From CADDZO01 sp035294145 (GTDB lineage Bacteria > Chloroflexota > Dormibacteria > Dormibacterales > Dormibacteraceae): a stretch of 51,809 bases of DNA. Location of the stretch: positions 1-51,809 of the forward strand of contig DATGLL010000213.1 in NCBI GenBank assembly GCA_035294145.1. Reading direction: 5' to 3'. Below the pieces are notes generated by a model that worked only from the letters and a program-made list of their open reading frames with translations, was not told the origin of the DNA and did no database searches. The translations under genes were made by a program, and so were the position numbers. Positions 41,115-49,458 of the stretch are shown piece by piece; the stretch's first letter is position 1, and each line of letters starts with the position of its first letter.

Positions 41115-43385
41115 TCAGCCGGCCGAGGCCCGGGGGCGCTGGCGGCTCCGGCCCGACTGCCGATGGCCCCGACAGCGGGGATAGTCGCTGCATGACTTAA
41201 AGGGCCCGTACCGTCCCACGCGCTCCACCATCGGCTTCCCGCACGCAGGGCAGACCTCGTCCAGGGGCCTCGGCTCGGAGGCCTCCTTGGCGTGGCGGGA
41301 GCGATTGGCCCGGTAGCGACACTCGGGATAGCGGTTGCAGGCGATGAACGGGCCGTAGCGCCCCTTGCGCTCGACCAGTTCCCCCTGGCCGCACTCCGGG
41401 CAGGTCTGGCCGGTAGGGACCTCCTCCGAGGCCGAGGGATCGCGGCGGACGTACCGGCACTCAGGGTACCCCGAGCAGCCGACGAACTCGCCGTAGCGAC
41501 CCCGTCGCACCTGGAGCTGGCGCCCGCACTCCGGGCACGCCTCGTCCAGCAGCCTGGGCTGGTCGCCGTTGGGCAACACGGCCTGGCGATAGCGGCAGGC
41601 CGGGTAGCGCGAGCATCCTTTGAAGGGACCGAAACGGCTGGCCCTCAGCACCAACTCGCCCTCGCCGCACTCCGGGCAGGGCTCCCCGGTCTCCGCCGGC
41701 ATCGCCGCCGCGGCGGCACTCAGCATCCGCTCCAAGGGGGCGTAGAAATCCCCGACCACCGGCACCCACTCCACGCGACCCTGCTCCACCTCGTCGAGCC
41801 GTTCTTCCATCGCCGCGGTGTAGCCATCGTCGACGATGTCGGGGAAGTGGCGGACCATGATCTCGTTCACCGCCTCGCCGAGCGGCGTCGGATGCAACCT
41901 GCGCTCCCGCTGCTCGACGTAGTGGTGATCCTGGATCGTCCCCACGATCGTGGCGTAGGTGGAGGGACGCCCGATGCCACGTTTCTCCAGCTCCTGGATC
42001 AACGTCGCCTCGGTGTAGCGCGGCGGGGGCTGGGTGAAGTGCTGCTCGGGCTCCAGGCCATGGAAGTCCAGGAGCTCGCCCGGCTGGAGCTCGGGCAGCT
42101 CCTCCTCGCGCTCCTCCTCCCGCTCCCAAATCCGATAGAAGCCGTCGAAGGTCAGGACCGACCCACTGGCCCGCAGGCCGAAGGGGCCCGCCTCAACGTC
42201 AACAACCGTGCCTGCGTACTCCGCCGGCGCCATGCGGCTGGCCACAAAGCGCCGCCAGATGAGCTCGTACAGCCGGTGCTGGTCCGGGGTCAGGTACGAG
42301 CGGAGGTCCTCCGGCCGACGCGAAGGATCGGTCGGTCGAATCGCCTCGTGGGCATCCTGGGCGCCTGGCCGGGCCTTCTCCTTCCGCGGCCCGCCCAGGT
42401 AGCGATCCCCCAGGTTGGCCCGGATCCATTCCTGCACCTTGGCCTCGGCCTCGGCCGACACCCGCGTGGAGTCCGTGCGCATGTACGTGATCAGGCCGAT
42501 CGGCCCCTCGTCGCCCAGCTCGATGCCCTCGTACAGATCCTGGGCCAACCGCATGGTCTTCTTCGGCGAGAAGCGGAGGCGGCTGGATGCGTCCTGCTGG
42601 AGCGTCGAGGTGATGTAGGGCGGCGGCGCGCTCTTGGTGCGTCTCCGTTTCTCGACCGAGGCCACCCGGTAGGTGGCGCCCTCGAGCTCGGCCATGGCCG
42701 CCTGGGCGTCGGCCTCGGTCCGAAGCTCCAGCCGGGCATCCGGCTCGGCGAGGCGACGTACCAGTCGAGCTTTGAAGCGCCGCTCGTCATCGTGCCGGGA
42801 GAGGAGCGCGTCGACCGTCCACGACTCCTCGGGGACGAAGCGGCGAATCTCCTCCTCGCGGTCGACGACGAGGCGCAGGGCCACCGACTGCACCCGGCCG
42901 GCGCCGATGCCCTTTTGGACCTTGCTCCACAGGAACGGGCTGAGCCGATAGCCCACCAAGCGGTCCACCACGCGACGCGCCTGCTGGGCGTTGACCAGGC
43001 GCATGTCGATCCCGCGCGGGTTCTGCAAGGCCCGCTGCACGGCGTCGTCGGTGATCTCGTGGAACTCGATGCGCTTCGGCCGTTGCAGCTGCAGGACCTC
43101 GGCCAAGTGCCAGGCGATGGCCTCCCCCTCCCGATCCGGGTCGGAGGCCAGGATCACGTCTTGGTGCTCCTTGACCGCCTTCTTGAGCTCGTTGATGGTC
43201 TGCCTGCGGCCCTCGACGATCTCGTAACGGGGCTGGAAATCGCGGTCGACGTCCACCGCCAGCTCCCTCTCCGGCAGGTCCCGGACGTGCCCCATCGAGG
43301 CACGCACGTCAAAGCGGCTCCCCAAGAAGCGCTTCAACGTCCTGGCCTTGGCGGGCGACTCGACAATGATCAGACCCTCTGCCAC
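41115..43385 (-). CDS. topA: DNA topoisomerase I
   Basis: A 756-aa type IA topoisomerase. The Toprim domain starts GLIIVESPAKARTLKRFLG and has the acidic triad region VILASDPDREGEAIAWHL. The active-site tyrosine is in GLITYMRTDSTRVS. The C-terminus carries four C4 zinc-ribbon repeats, each of the form CPxCG...GrfGpFxxCsxYPxC, ending in a basic tail. It relaxes negative supercoils. The GTG at 43385 has GGAG 7 nt upstream and gives the canonical N-terminus VAEGLIIVESPAKA; the frame is open 20 codons further but without similarity. Confidence 0.96.
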   Translation of the reverse strand: MAEGLIIVESPAKARTLKRFLGSRFDVRASMGHVRDLPERELAVDVDRDFQPRYEIVEGRRQTINELKKAVKEHQDVILASDPDREGEAIAWHLAEVLQLQRPKRIEFHEITDDAVQRALQNPRGIDMRLVNAQQARRVVDRLVGYRLSPFLWSKVQKGIGAGRVQSVALRLVVDREEEIRRFVPEESWTVDALLSRHDDERRFKARLVRRLAEPDARLELRTEADAQAAMAELEGATYRVASVEKRRRTKSAPPPYITSTLQQDASSRLRFSPKKTMRLAQDLYEGIELGDEGPIGLITYMRTDSTRVSAEAEAKVQEWIRANLGDRYLGGPRKEKARPGAQDAHEAIRPTDPSRRPEDLRSYLTPDQHRLYELIWRRFVASRMAPAEYAGTVVDVEAGPFGLRASGSVLTFDGFYRIWEREEEREEELPELQPGELLDFHGLEPEQHFTQPPPRYTEATLIQELEKRGIGRPSTYATIVGTIQDHHYVEQRERRLHPTPLGEAVNEIMVRHFPDIVDDGYTAAMEERLDEVEQGRVEWVPVVGDFYAPLERMLSAAAAAMPAETGEPCPECGEGELVLRASRFGPFKGCSRYPACRYRQAVLPNGDQPRLLDEACPECGRQLQVRRGRYGEFVGCSGYPECRYVRRDPSASEEVPTGQTCPECGQGELVERKGRYGPFIACNRYPECRYRANRSRHAKEASEPRPLDEVCPACGKPMVERVGRYGPFKSCSDYPRCRGHRQSGRSRQRPRASAG

Positions 43386-43940
43386 GTCAGCACTCCTACC
43401 CCGCGCCAGCCCGATGCATTCCCCATCGCGCGCCCGGCGCTGCACCCTTCAAGGTAGCCGTCCCGTCGACGCCGAACCACGTCTTCCCTCCGTGGCAGGA
43501 CCGGACGGGCGACCGCCGGAGGCGGCGGGAGCCCGAGCAGGCGCGCCGGCACCCATCGGACGGCTGCCCGGCCGCCGTGGAAGATCGTCCACCACTCCCG
43601 TCGAACCTTGCAACTCCACCACGTCTCGCGCATTCTGGACCAGCCCCGCCCCATGGCGCAGCCGCCGCCGTCGCCCGGGCCCGAGACGACGTCACCCGAC
43701 CTATCGTCACGGCCCGGCTCGGTCGCCTCAAGGCCCGGATGACGGCGGCGGCCGACCCCGAGGCGACCATCCCGGTGCGCAAGCCGGGAAGCCCACCCTG
43801 GGTCCGGACGGAGCAGGCGGCCCGGCAGGCAGGGGGAGGCCGGCTGATCCGCCCGCGCCCGAGGCGACCTCCCCGACGGTCTCACCCCCACCAGGGGTGG
43901 CTCGGGCGTCCGGCTTCGGCCCAGGGCTGGGACGAGCCGG
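43386..43940. other. 555-nt gene-free spacer between panC and topA
   Basis: I see no convincing gene here. Open frames on both strands exist only because GC-rich sequence rarely contains stops; their products are Arg/Pro/Gly-rich and match nothing I know. No tRNA arms, rnpB or tmRNA signatures were found by eye. It presumably includes the topA promoter. A GTTCGA motif near 43610 is not part of a tRNA: the flanking T-stem does not pair. Confidence 0.5.
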
Positions 43941-44795
43941 CTAGGCCAACGGCTCACCCAGGCGGTGGTTGTCGATGAGGCGGGTCTCGCCGATCCGCAC
44001 CGCTAGGACCGCCAACCGCCCGGGGGGCCGGAAGGTCTGCTCGTCCACGATCTCGGCGTAGTCCACCCGCGCCAGCGGCTCGGCCTGGAGCACCTCTAGC
44101 ATCGCTTGGCGCAGCCCCTCGGGATCCCGCTCGCCAAGCAGGTAGCGCTGGTTGGCCGCGCGCAGGGCCCGGAACAGGCAACCGGCCGCGATCCGTTCCT
44201 CGCCCCGCAGGTAGGCGTTACGCGAGCTCAAAGCCAGCCCGTCGGGCTCACGCACGGTGGGGCAGACGACGACCTCGACCCCGGTGTCCAGGTCCCGGGC
44301 CAGGCGTCCCACCAACGCCGCCTGCTGCGCGTCCTTCTGGCCGAAGTAGGCGCGATGCGGGCGCGCCGCGTTGAAGAGCTTGAGCACCACGGTCGCCACG
44401 CCCTCGAAATGGCCCGGGCGGTGCTCGCCCTCGAGGGGCTCGTCGATCCCCCGCACCCGCACCCGCGTGGTAGCCCCGGGCGGGTACATGGCCTCCACCG
44501 AGGGCACGAAGGCCGCATCCACCCGTTCCGCGCGCAGCATCGCCAGATCGTCCTCCAGCCGCCGCGGATAGCGCTCGTAGTCCTCCCCGGGGCCGAACTG
44601 CAACGGGTTCACGAAGATGCTGACCACGGTGCGGTCGCATTCCTCCCGGCATCGGGCGATGAGGCTCAGATGGCCGGCGTGGAGGGCGCCCATGGTCGGG
44701 ACCAACCCGACCTGCTCGCCCGCGCAGCGCCAGGCCTCGGTCGTCGACCGCAGGTCGGGGACGTCGGTGATCACCGCCAGCCGTTCAGCCGCCAT
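43941..44795 (-). CDS. panC: Pantothenate synthetase
   Basis: An ATP-dependent ligase joining pantoate and beta-alanine, 284 aa from ATG 44795. The HIGH-like signature is in LVPTMGALHAGHLSLI, with VSIFVNPLQFGPGEDYERYPR, then YFGQKDAQQAALV and LSSRNAYL. The frame extends 24 codons upstream without similarity. It overlaps the panB end by 11 nt. No panD (aspartate decarboxylase) is in the window. Confidence 0.96.
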   Translation of the reverse strand: MAAERLAVITDVPDLRSTTEAWRCAGEQVGLVPTMGALHAGHLSLIARCREECDRTVVSIFVNPLQFGPGEDYERYPRRLEDDLAMLRAERVDAAFVPSVEAMYPPGATTRVRVRGIDEPLEGEHRPGHFEGVATVVLKLFNAARPHRAYFGQKDAQQAALVGRLARDLDTGVEVVVCPTVREPDGLALSSRNAYLRGEERIAAGCLFRALRAANQRYLLGERDPEGLRQAMLEVLQAEPLARVDYAEIVDEQTFRPPGRLAVLAVRIGETRLIDNHRLGEPLA

Positions 44796-45612
44796 CGTCC
44801 GCCGCCCTTCCGGTCTCGCTCCGATACGAGTGCTCCGGCCCCGGAAAGGTCCCCTCGGCGACCTCACGGGCGAAGGCCTGCATGGCCTCGACCGCCTGGG
44901 TGCCGAGGTCGGCGTAGCGCTTGACGAACCGCGGGGTGCGCCCCCGGGTCAGGCCGAGAAGGTCATGGACGACCAGCACCTGGCCATCGCAGTGGGGCCC
45001 GGCGCCGATCCCAATCGTGGGGATGCGGAGCGCAGCCGTGACCTGGGCCGCCACCTCGGCGGGCACCGCCTCAAGGACCAGGCTGAACGCTCCCGCCTTC
45101 TCCAGCTCGCAGGCATCCTGAAGGAGGCGCTCGGCGGCCTCGGCGGTCTTGGCCTGGACCCGGAAGCCGCCCAGGGCATGCACCGACTGGGGGGTGAGCC
45201 CGAGGTGCGCCATCACTGGGATGCCGATATGGCTCAGGCGCTGCACAACCTCCAGCGCTGGGCCCGCCCCCTCAAGCTTGACCGCGTGCATCCCCCCCTC
45301 CTGGAGCAGCCGGCCCGCGGACCGGATGGCATGCTCCAGGGAGGGCTGGTAGGACATGAAGGGAAGGTCTCCTACCAGCAACGCGTTCGAGGCGCCACGC
45401 GCCACCGCGCGTGCGTGGTGGAGGATGTCGTCGAGCGTCACCGGCAGGGTGGTCGGATGGCCCAAGACGACGTTCCCCAGGCTGTCACCCACCAGGAGGA
45501 CGGGGATCCCGGCCTCCTCGGCCAGGCGAGCGGTGGGGTAGTCGTAGGCGGTCAGCATGGCGAAGCGGCGGTGCTCGGCCTTGAACCGCTGCAAATCCAT
45601 CACCGTGACCAT
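44785..45612 (-). CDS. panB: 3-methyl-2-oxobutanoate hydroxymethyltransferase
   Basis: A 275-aa TIM-barrel enzyme making ketopantoate from alpha-ketoisovalerate and methylene-THF. Conserved parts are MLTAYDYPTARLAEEAGIPV, LLVGDSLGNVVLGHPTTLPV, MHAVKLEGAGPALEVV, PVMAHLGLTPQSVHALGGF and PTIGIGAGPHCDGQVLV. It follows the DUF2520 gene by 3 nt and overlaps panC by 11 nt, so the three are one operon. Confidence 0.96.
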   Translation of the reverse strand: MVTVMDLQRFKAEHRRFAMLTAYDYPTARLAEEAGIPVLLVGDSLGNVVLGHPTTLPVTLDDILHHARAVARGASNALLVGDLPFMSYQPSLEHAIRSAGRLLQEGGMHAVKLEGAGPALEVVQRLSHIGIPVMAHLGLTPQSVHALGGFRVQAKTAEAAERLLQDACELEKAGAFSLVLEAVPAEVAAQVTAALRIPTIGIGAGPHCDGQVLVVHDLLGLTRGRTPRFVKRYADLGTQAVEAMQAFAREVAEGTFPGPEHSYRSETGRAADDGG

Positions 45613-45615
45613 GGC

Positions 45616-46503
45616 TCAGCCTCCCTGCCCATCCATCCGATCGGCGAGGATAGAGGCCAGCCGCGCCCTCAGCGCCGTGTCAAGGCCGTTGGCCGCCGCC
45701 AGGTCGAGGGCGGCCAGGCTCAGCGTCCGATAGACGTCGACCGGCCTCACCGTCGTGCCCGAGCCGGGGATGGCCTCGAGGGCGGCCAGGTGACGAGTGA
45801 CGGTGTCGACCTCGCCGCGCCGGATCGGCCCGCTCAGCCCGCACGGCAGGCCGACCTCGGCGATCATCTCCAGGGCCCCCCGCATCAACGAGAGCACCGC
45901 CGCATGTGCGTCCTCCTTCCTCCAGCCCACGGCCTCGAAGACGGACGCGGACTGAGCCGCAAGGGCAACCGTCAGGTTGGCGGCCATGGCCGCCCCGGCG
46001 TGGTACAGGGGGCGTTGGCCGCGACCCACCCGAAGCGGCCGGGCACCGAGGGTCCGGGCCAGCCCCTCCAGCTCCGCGACCAGCCAGGGGTCGGAGGCGT
46101 CCACCGCCACCAGGCTGCCCCGAAACGCCTGCGGCGGGCGCTCCACCGGGAAGGGCTGTAAGGGGTGGAAGGACCCCACGGCGCACCCACGCTCGGCCAG
46201 GGGAGCGAGGACGTCCAGCTCGAGGGCGCCGCTGAGATGGGCGAAGGCGGCCACGGCATCGGGGAGGTCGGCCGCGACCTCCTGCGCCATGGGAGCCAGG
46301 ACCTGGTCGGGAACGGCAAGGAAGACGAGCCCGCCCGGCGACGCATCCGGCTGGCTCCGCCCCTGCCTCGCCCGCCACGCTCGCGCCGACTCCAGGCGCA
46401 CCGGCCGACCGGCGGCCTGCAGCGCGCCGGCCAACGATCGACCGACCCGACCCCGTCCGAGCACGACCACGGGACGAGCAGCGGCGCCCGGTGATCCGGT
46501 CAT
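45616..46503 (-). CDS. Rossmann-fold DUF2520 protein, putative ketopantoate-reductase-like enzyme
   Basis: A 295-aa protein. The N-terminal NAD(P)- or F420-type Rossmann motif is VVVLGRGRVGRSLAGALQAA, followed by LVFLAVPDQVLAPMAQEVA and VGSFHPLQPFPV. The C-terminal all-helical DUF2520 domain includes PLYHAGAAMAANLTVALAAQ, resembling 6-phosphogluconate-dehydrogenase-like dimerisation domains. DUF2520 genes are often next to panBC, so a role in pantoate formation (in place of PanE) is a reasonable inference. It is the first gene of the unit. The ATG at 46503 has no Shine-Dalgarno; a TATGCT -10 lies 9 nt upstream. The frame is open far upstream but that is a shadow of the GH27 gene. Confidence 0.87.
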   Translation of the reverse strand: MTGSPGAAARPVVVLGRGRVGRSLAGALQAAGRPVRLESARAWRARQGRSQPDASPGGLVFLAVPDQVLAPMAQEVAADLPDAVAAFAHLSGALELDVLAPLAERGCAVGSFHPLQPFPVERPPQAFRGSLVAVDASDPWLVAELEGLARTLGARPLRVGRGQRPLYHAGAAMAANLTVALAAQSASVFEAVGWRKEDAHAAVLSLMRGALEMIAEVGLPCGLSGPIRRGEVDTVTRHLAALEAIPGSGTTVRPVDVYRTLSLAALDLAAANGLDTALRARLASILADRMDGQGG

Positions 46504-46512
46504 CACTGGGGA

Positions 46513-46518
46513 AGCATA
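46513..46518 (-). promoter_or_regulatory. -10 hexamer TATGCT of the DUF2520-panB-panC operon
   Basis: TATGCT on the minus strand, 9 nt before the ATG at 46503. No -35 is obvious. The predicted start of transcription is within a few nt of the ATG, so the mRNA is probably leaderless. Confidence 0.45.
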
Positions 46519-46630
46519 GGGCGAGCGAGAGTCGCGGATCGGGGCACCGGCCCCTGGGCATCGAGATGCCTCCGCCCCCGTCCCCGCGCCGGCCCACGAC
46601 GACCGGGCATACCGGGCATGATGTAGCGCG

Positions 46631-48487
46631 ATGGGGGGTGGACACGCCGACTCGATCCGCCGGCGGCTCGGCAGGCGCTGGGGCATGACCTCCTGGCTGC
46701 TCCTCACGGTGCTCCTCAGCGTCCTGCTGCAGCTGGGAAGCAGTGCCCCGGTGGCGCGCCCGACGCTGCGGCCGCTGAGGGCCCCTGCCCCCTCGCCGTC
46801 CGTCGAGCCGGCCGAGGTGCAGGACGAGGCCCCTCCCATGGGCTGGAACAGCTGGAATGCCTTCGGCCCCAACATCAACGCCGCCCTGATCGAGGCCGAG
46901 GCCCGAGCGCTGGTGACCTCCGGGCTGCGGCAGGCCGGGTACGACATCGTGGTGGTGGACGGCGGCTGGGGTCTTCCCACCCGCGATGCCCACGGCGACC
47001 TGCAACCGGACCCGGCCAAGTTTCCCGAGGGCATCGCCGCGGTCGCGGCTTACGTCCATCGCCTCGGGCTCAAGTTCGGCATCCACCAGGCGGTGGGCCT
47101 GACCGACTGCCCCGGCCGGATGCCGGGCACACAGAGCGCCCCCGGTGGGGAGTTCCAGGACGCCAGCACCTTCGCCGCCTGGGGCGTGGACTTCATCAAG
47201 TACGACCTCTGTCACTACCGGTTCCCACCCGACGCCACGCCCGGAGCGCCCGACCTGGCCGAGGTGATGGTCGAGCGCGGCAACACCGTCATCGGGCACT
47301 ACGAGGCGGCCTCGCCAGCCAACCTCCTCGAGGGTGGGGCCAGGGTCGGGGTCTGCCCCCGTTGCCCGGGCGGCCACGACGTGACCGGGATCGGGCTCGA
47401 GGACGGGGCCCTCCAGATCAACGGGGTGACGGTGCCGTCATCGGGTCCCTACCGCCTGGTGATCACGTACGTCAACGTCGACCACAGCAGCGCCCCCGTC
47501 TTCCTCCCCCTGCGCCGTCGGCGGATGGCGTTGCTGAGCATCGACGGAGGCCACCCCATCCCGACCTGGTACCCGGTCCCGACCACGCCGGAGGGATTGG
47601 TCACGGCATGGGGAACGCTCGGCTCCGTGGACGTGCAGGTGCAGCTCAAGGCAGGGGCGAACAGCCTGACCTTCTCCGACCCCACCTCCTTCGAGGACAT
47701 GATCCGGGCCGCCTACCAGCGGATGGCGGACGCCATCCGCCAGACGGGACGTCCCATGGAGCTGAGCATCTCCGAGTATGGGATCGCTCGGCCATGGCTG
47801 TGGGGGCCCGGGGTCGGCATCTCCTGGCGGACCACCGACGACGTCGGTGACTTCTGGAGCGGCCGCCCCCACGGCCGCGGCCGCGACAGCATCATGACCG
47901 CGGTCGACGAACAGGACGGACTCGCCGCCTATGCCGGCCCGGGAGGTTGGAACGACCCCGACATGCTCCAGATCGGGAACGGTGGCACCACCCCGACCGA
48001 GGATCAGGCCATCTTCAGCCTCTGGGCCATCCTGGCGGCGCCGCTGATGCTGGGGAACGACCTGCTCCACATGACCCCCGAGACCGAGCGGATCGTCTCC
48101 AACCTGGAGGTCATCGCCGTCGACCAGGACCCACTAGGCGAGGAGGGCGTCCGCATCCTCGACACACCCGGCGAGCAAGTATGGGTGCGGCCCCTGGCCG
48201 ACGGCTCCCGGGCGGTCGTCCTGCTCAACACGGCCGACCACCCCCAGACCCTGGGCATCACCGCCACCGACCTGGGCCTGTCCCACGCCCCCTCCTACAC
48301 GGTGCGCGACCTCTGGGCGCACACCACCACCAGCAGCACGGGCCAGATCATCGCCAACGTCCCAAGCCACGGCGCCGCGATGTTCCGCGTCTGGGCGAAC
48401 CCGTCCCCACCCCCCGGCCCCGCCGGCCAATCGGTGGCCAGCCGTGGCCTTCCCCGCTCCTCAACCGACGCCCTGGTCTCCCGTTAG
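46631..48487 (+). CDS. Secreted GH27 alpha-galactosidase-like glycosidase with inserted carbohydrate-binding-like domain
   Basis: A 618-aa protein. An arginine-rich start and hydrophobic stretch (SWLLLTVLLSVLLQL, about 21-35) form a signal peptide or anchor, followed by a Pro-rich linker. The GH27 barrel begins PPMGWNSWNAFG (about 68-79), with the nucleophile in FIKYDLC (D192), the acid/base region SWRTTDDVGDFW (about 399-409), GGWNDPDMLQIG and AAPLMLGNDL. A beta-sandwich C-terminal domain follows. Residues about 215-355 interrupt the barrel between the nucleophile and LSISEYG strands with a galactose-binding-like fold (HYEAASPANLLEGGARV, GPYRLVITYVN, LKAGANSLTF) of CBM35/CBM6 flavour. It likely acts on plant or microbial alpha-galactosides. 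Starts ATG 46631 or ATG 46685. Confidence 0.9.
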   Translation: MGGGHADSIRRRLGRRWGMTSWLLLTVLLSVLLQLGSSAPVARPTLRPLRAPAPSPSVEPAEVQDEAPPMGWNSWNAFGPNINAALIEAEARALVTSGLRQAGYDIVVVDGGWGLPTRDAHGDLQPDPAKFPEGIAAVAAYVHRLGLKFGIHQAVGLTDCPGRMPGTQSAPGGEFQDASTFAAWGVDFIKYDLCHYRFPPDATPGAPDLAEVMVERGNTVIGHYEAASPANLLEGGARVGVCPRCPGGHDVTGIGLEDGALQINGVTVPSSGPYRLVITYVNVDHSSAPVFLPLRRRRMALLSIDGGHPIPTWYPVPTTPEGLVTAWGTLGSVDVQVQLKAGANSLTFSDPTSFEDMIRAAYQRMADAIRQTGRPMELSISEYGIARPWLWGPGVGISWRTTDDVGDFWSGRPHGRGRDSIMTAVDEQDGLAAYAGPGGWNDPDMLQIGNGGTTPTEDQAIFSLWAILAAPLMLGNDLLHMTPETERIVSNLEVIAVDQDPLGEEGVRILDTPGEQVWVRPLADGSRAVVLLNTADHPQTLGITATDLGLSHAPSYTVRDLWAHTTTSSTGQIIANVPSHGAAMFRVWANPSPPPGPAGQSVASRGLPRSSTDALVSR

Positions 48488-49369
48488 CTCCTCCCTGACC
48501 TCCTCGTTGAGGGTCGGCTCTGGTGTCCAGCCCCCCTCGGCGTCGACGTACCCGGCCGGGCCGTCGACCTCATGACCGAGCACGAGCAGCCAGCGATGGC
48601 TGGCCGCCTCCTCGAGGAGGCGGGTCTTCTCCTCGATCACCCGGAGCACGTCCAGGTCGGCCGACGAGTTCCAAGCCGGTCGCAGGTGCGCCTGGAGGCC
48701 GACCAGGTCCCCGGTCACCACGCAGGCCAGATCCGACGAGGGGCGGAACAGGACCAGCTGGTGCCCGGGGGTGTGGCCACCGGTCGGCCTCACCACCAGA
48801 CCAGGCACGACCTCGGCCTCACCCTCCACCACCTCCAGGAGCCCGGCCTCGGCCACGGGCAGGAGGTCCTCTTCCAGGTAGGCGGCACGGGACCGGGGGT
48901 CGGGATGGAGAGCGAAGTCCCATTCCGCCCGCTGCACGACGTGACGGGCGCGGGGGAAGGTCAGCTCCAGCCGTCCGTCAGGGGCACGGCGCGTCAGGCC
49001 CCCGGCGTGGTCCCAGTGCAGGTGGGTGGTCACGACCACATCGACCTCGTCCGGCCGGACGCCAAGCCGGCGCAGCGAGCCGAGCAGCCCGTCCGGCTCC
49101 CAGGTCCCAAGCTGCCGAGCCCTCCGCTCGTCGAGCTTGGTGCCGATCCCGGTCTCGCACACAATCACCCGACCGCGGTGCCGTACCACCACCCCCACGC
49201 ATGCGGCCCGAATCAAGTTGCGCTCGTCGGCCGGCTTCCGCCGCTCCCAGAGGACCTTAGGGACGACCCCGAAGAAGGTCCCACCGTCCGGATGCCAGCC
49301 TCCGGCCACGACCAGGTGGAGCTCGAAGTCACCCAGCTGCATGGCCTGGAAGGTACCGATGGAGCCCAC
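48461..49369 (-). CDS. MBL-fold hydrolase, lactonase-like
   Basis: A 302-aa metallo-beta-lactamase-fold enzyme with the full zinc motif THLHWDHAGG (about 116-125, HxHxDH), a further ligand in GGHTPGHQLVLF, the bridging aspartate in VVTGDLVGL, and a late histidine in VLGHEVDG. This pattern matches the AHL-lactonase/AttM-like subgroup; quorum quenching is possible but unproved. The start is GTG 49369 or ATG 49342 (MQLGDFELHLV). Its last 27 nt overlap the GH27 gene end to end on the opposite strand, and its promoter region is shared with ku. Confidence 0.85.
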   Translation of the reverse strand: MGSIGTFQAMQLGDFELHLVVAGGWHPDGGTFFGVVPKVLWERRKPADERNLIRAACVGVVVRHRGRVIVCETGIGTKLDERRARQLGTWEPDGLLGSLRRLGVRPDEVDVVVTTHLHWDHAGGLTRRAPDGRLELTFPRARHVVQRAEWDFALHPDPRSRAAYLEEDLLPVAEAGLLEVVEGEAEVVPGLVVRPTGGHTPGHQLVLFRPSSDLACVVTGDLVGLQAHLRPAWNSSADLDVLRVIEEKTRLLEEAASHRWLLVLGHEVDGPAGYVDAEGGWTPEPTLNEEVREELTGDQGVG

Positions 49370-49384
49370 CCACCGGCGTCAATC

Positions 49385-49450
49385 ACATCGATACGCTCAG
49401 AACATCAACTATCGAATCAGACAGAGAACATCATCGATCGGTTAACATCG
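49385..49450. promoter_or_regulatory. AT-rich divergent promoter region with repeated ACATC motifs
   Basis: The 89-nt gap between the MBL gene and ku is markedly less GC-rich than its surroundings. The 9-mer AGAACATCA occurs twice (49399-49407 and 49425-49433, 26 nt apart), and ACATCG occurs at 49386-49391 and 49445-49450. A -10-like TAACAT (49443-49448) is 10 nt before the ku ATG. The repeats may be operator sites or part of AT-rich promoter DNA. Confidence 0.4.
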
Positions 49451-49458
49451 AGCTTGCC

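Noticed and set aside
43598..43625. GTTCGA T-loop-like sequence suggesting a tRNA
   Set aside because: The flanking bases do not form a T-stem and no acceptor, D or anticodon arm fits around it.
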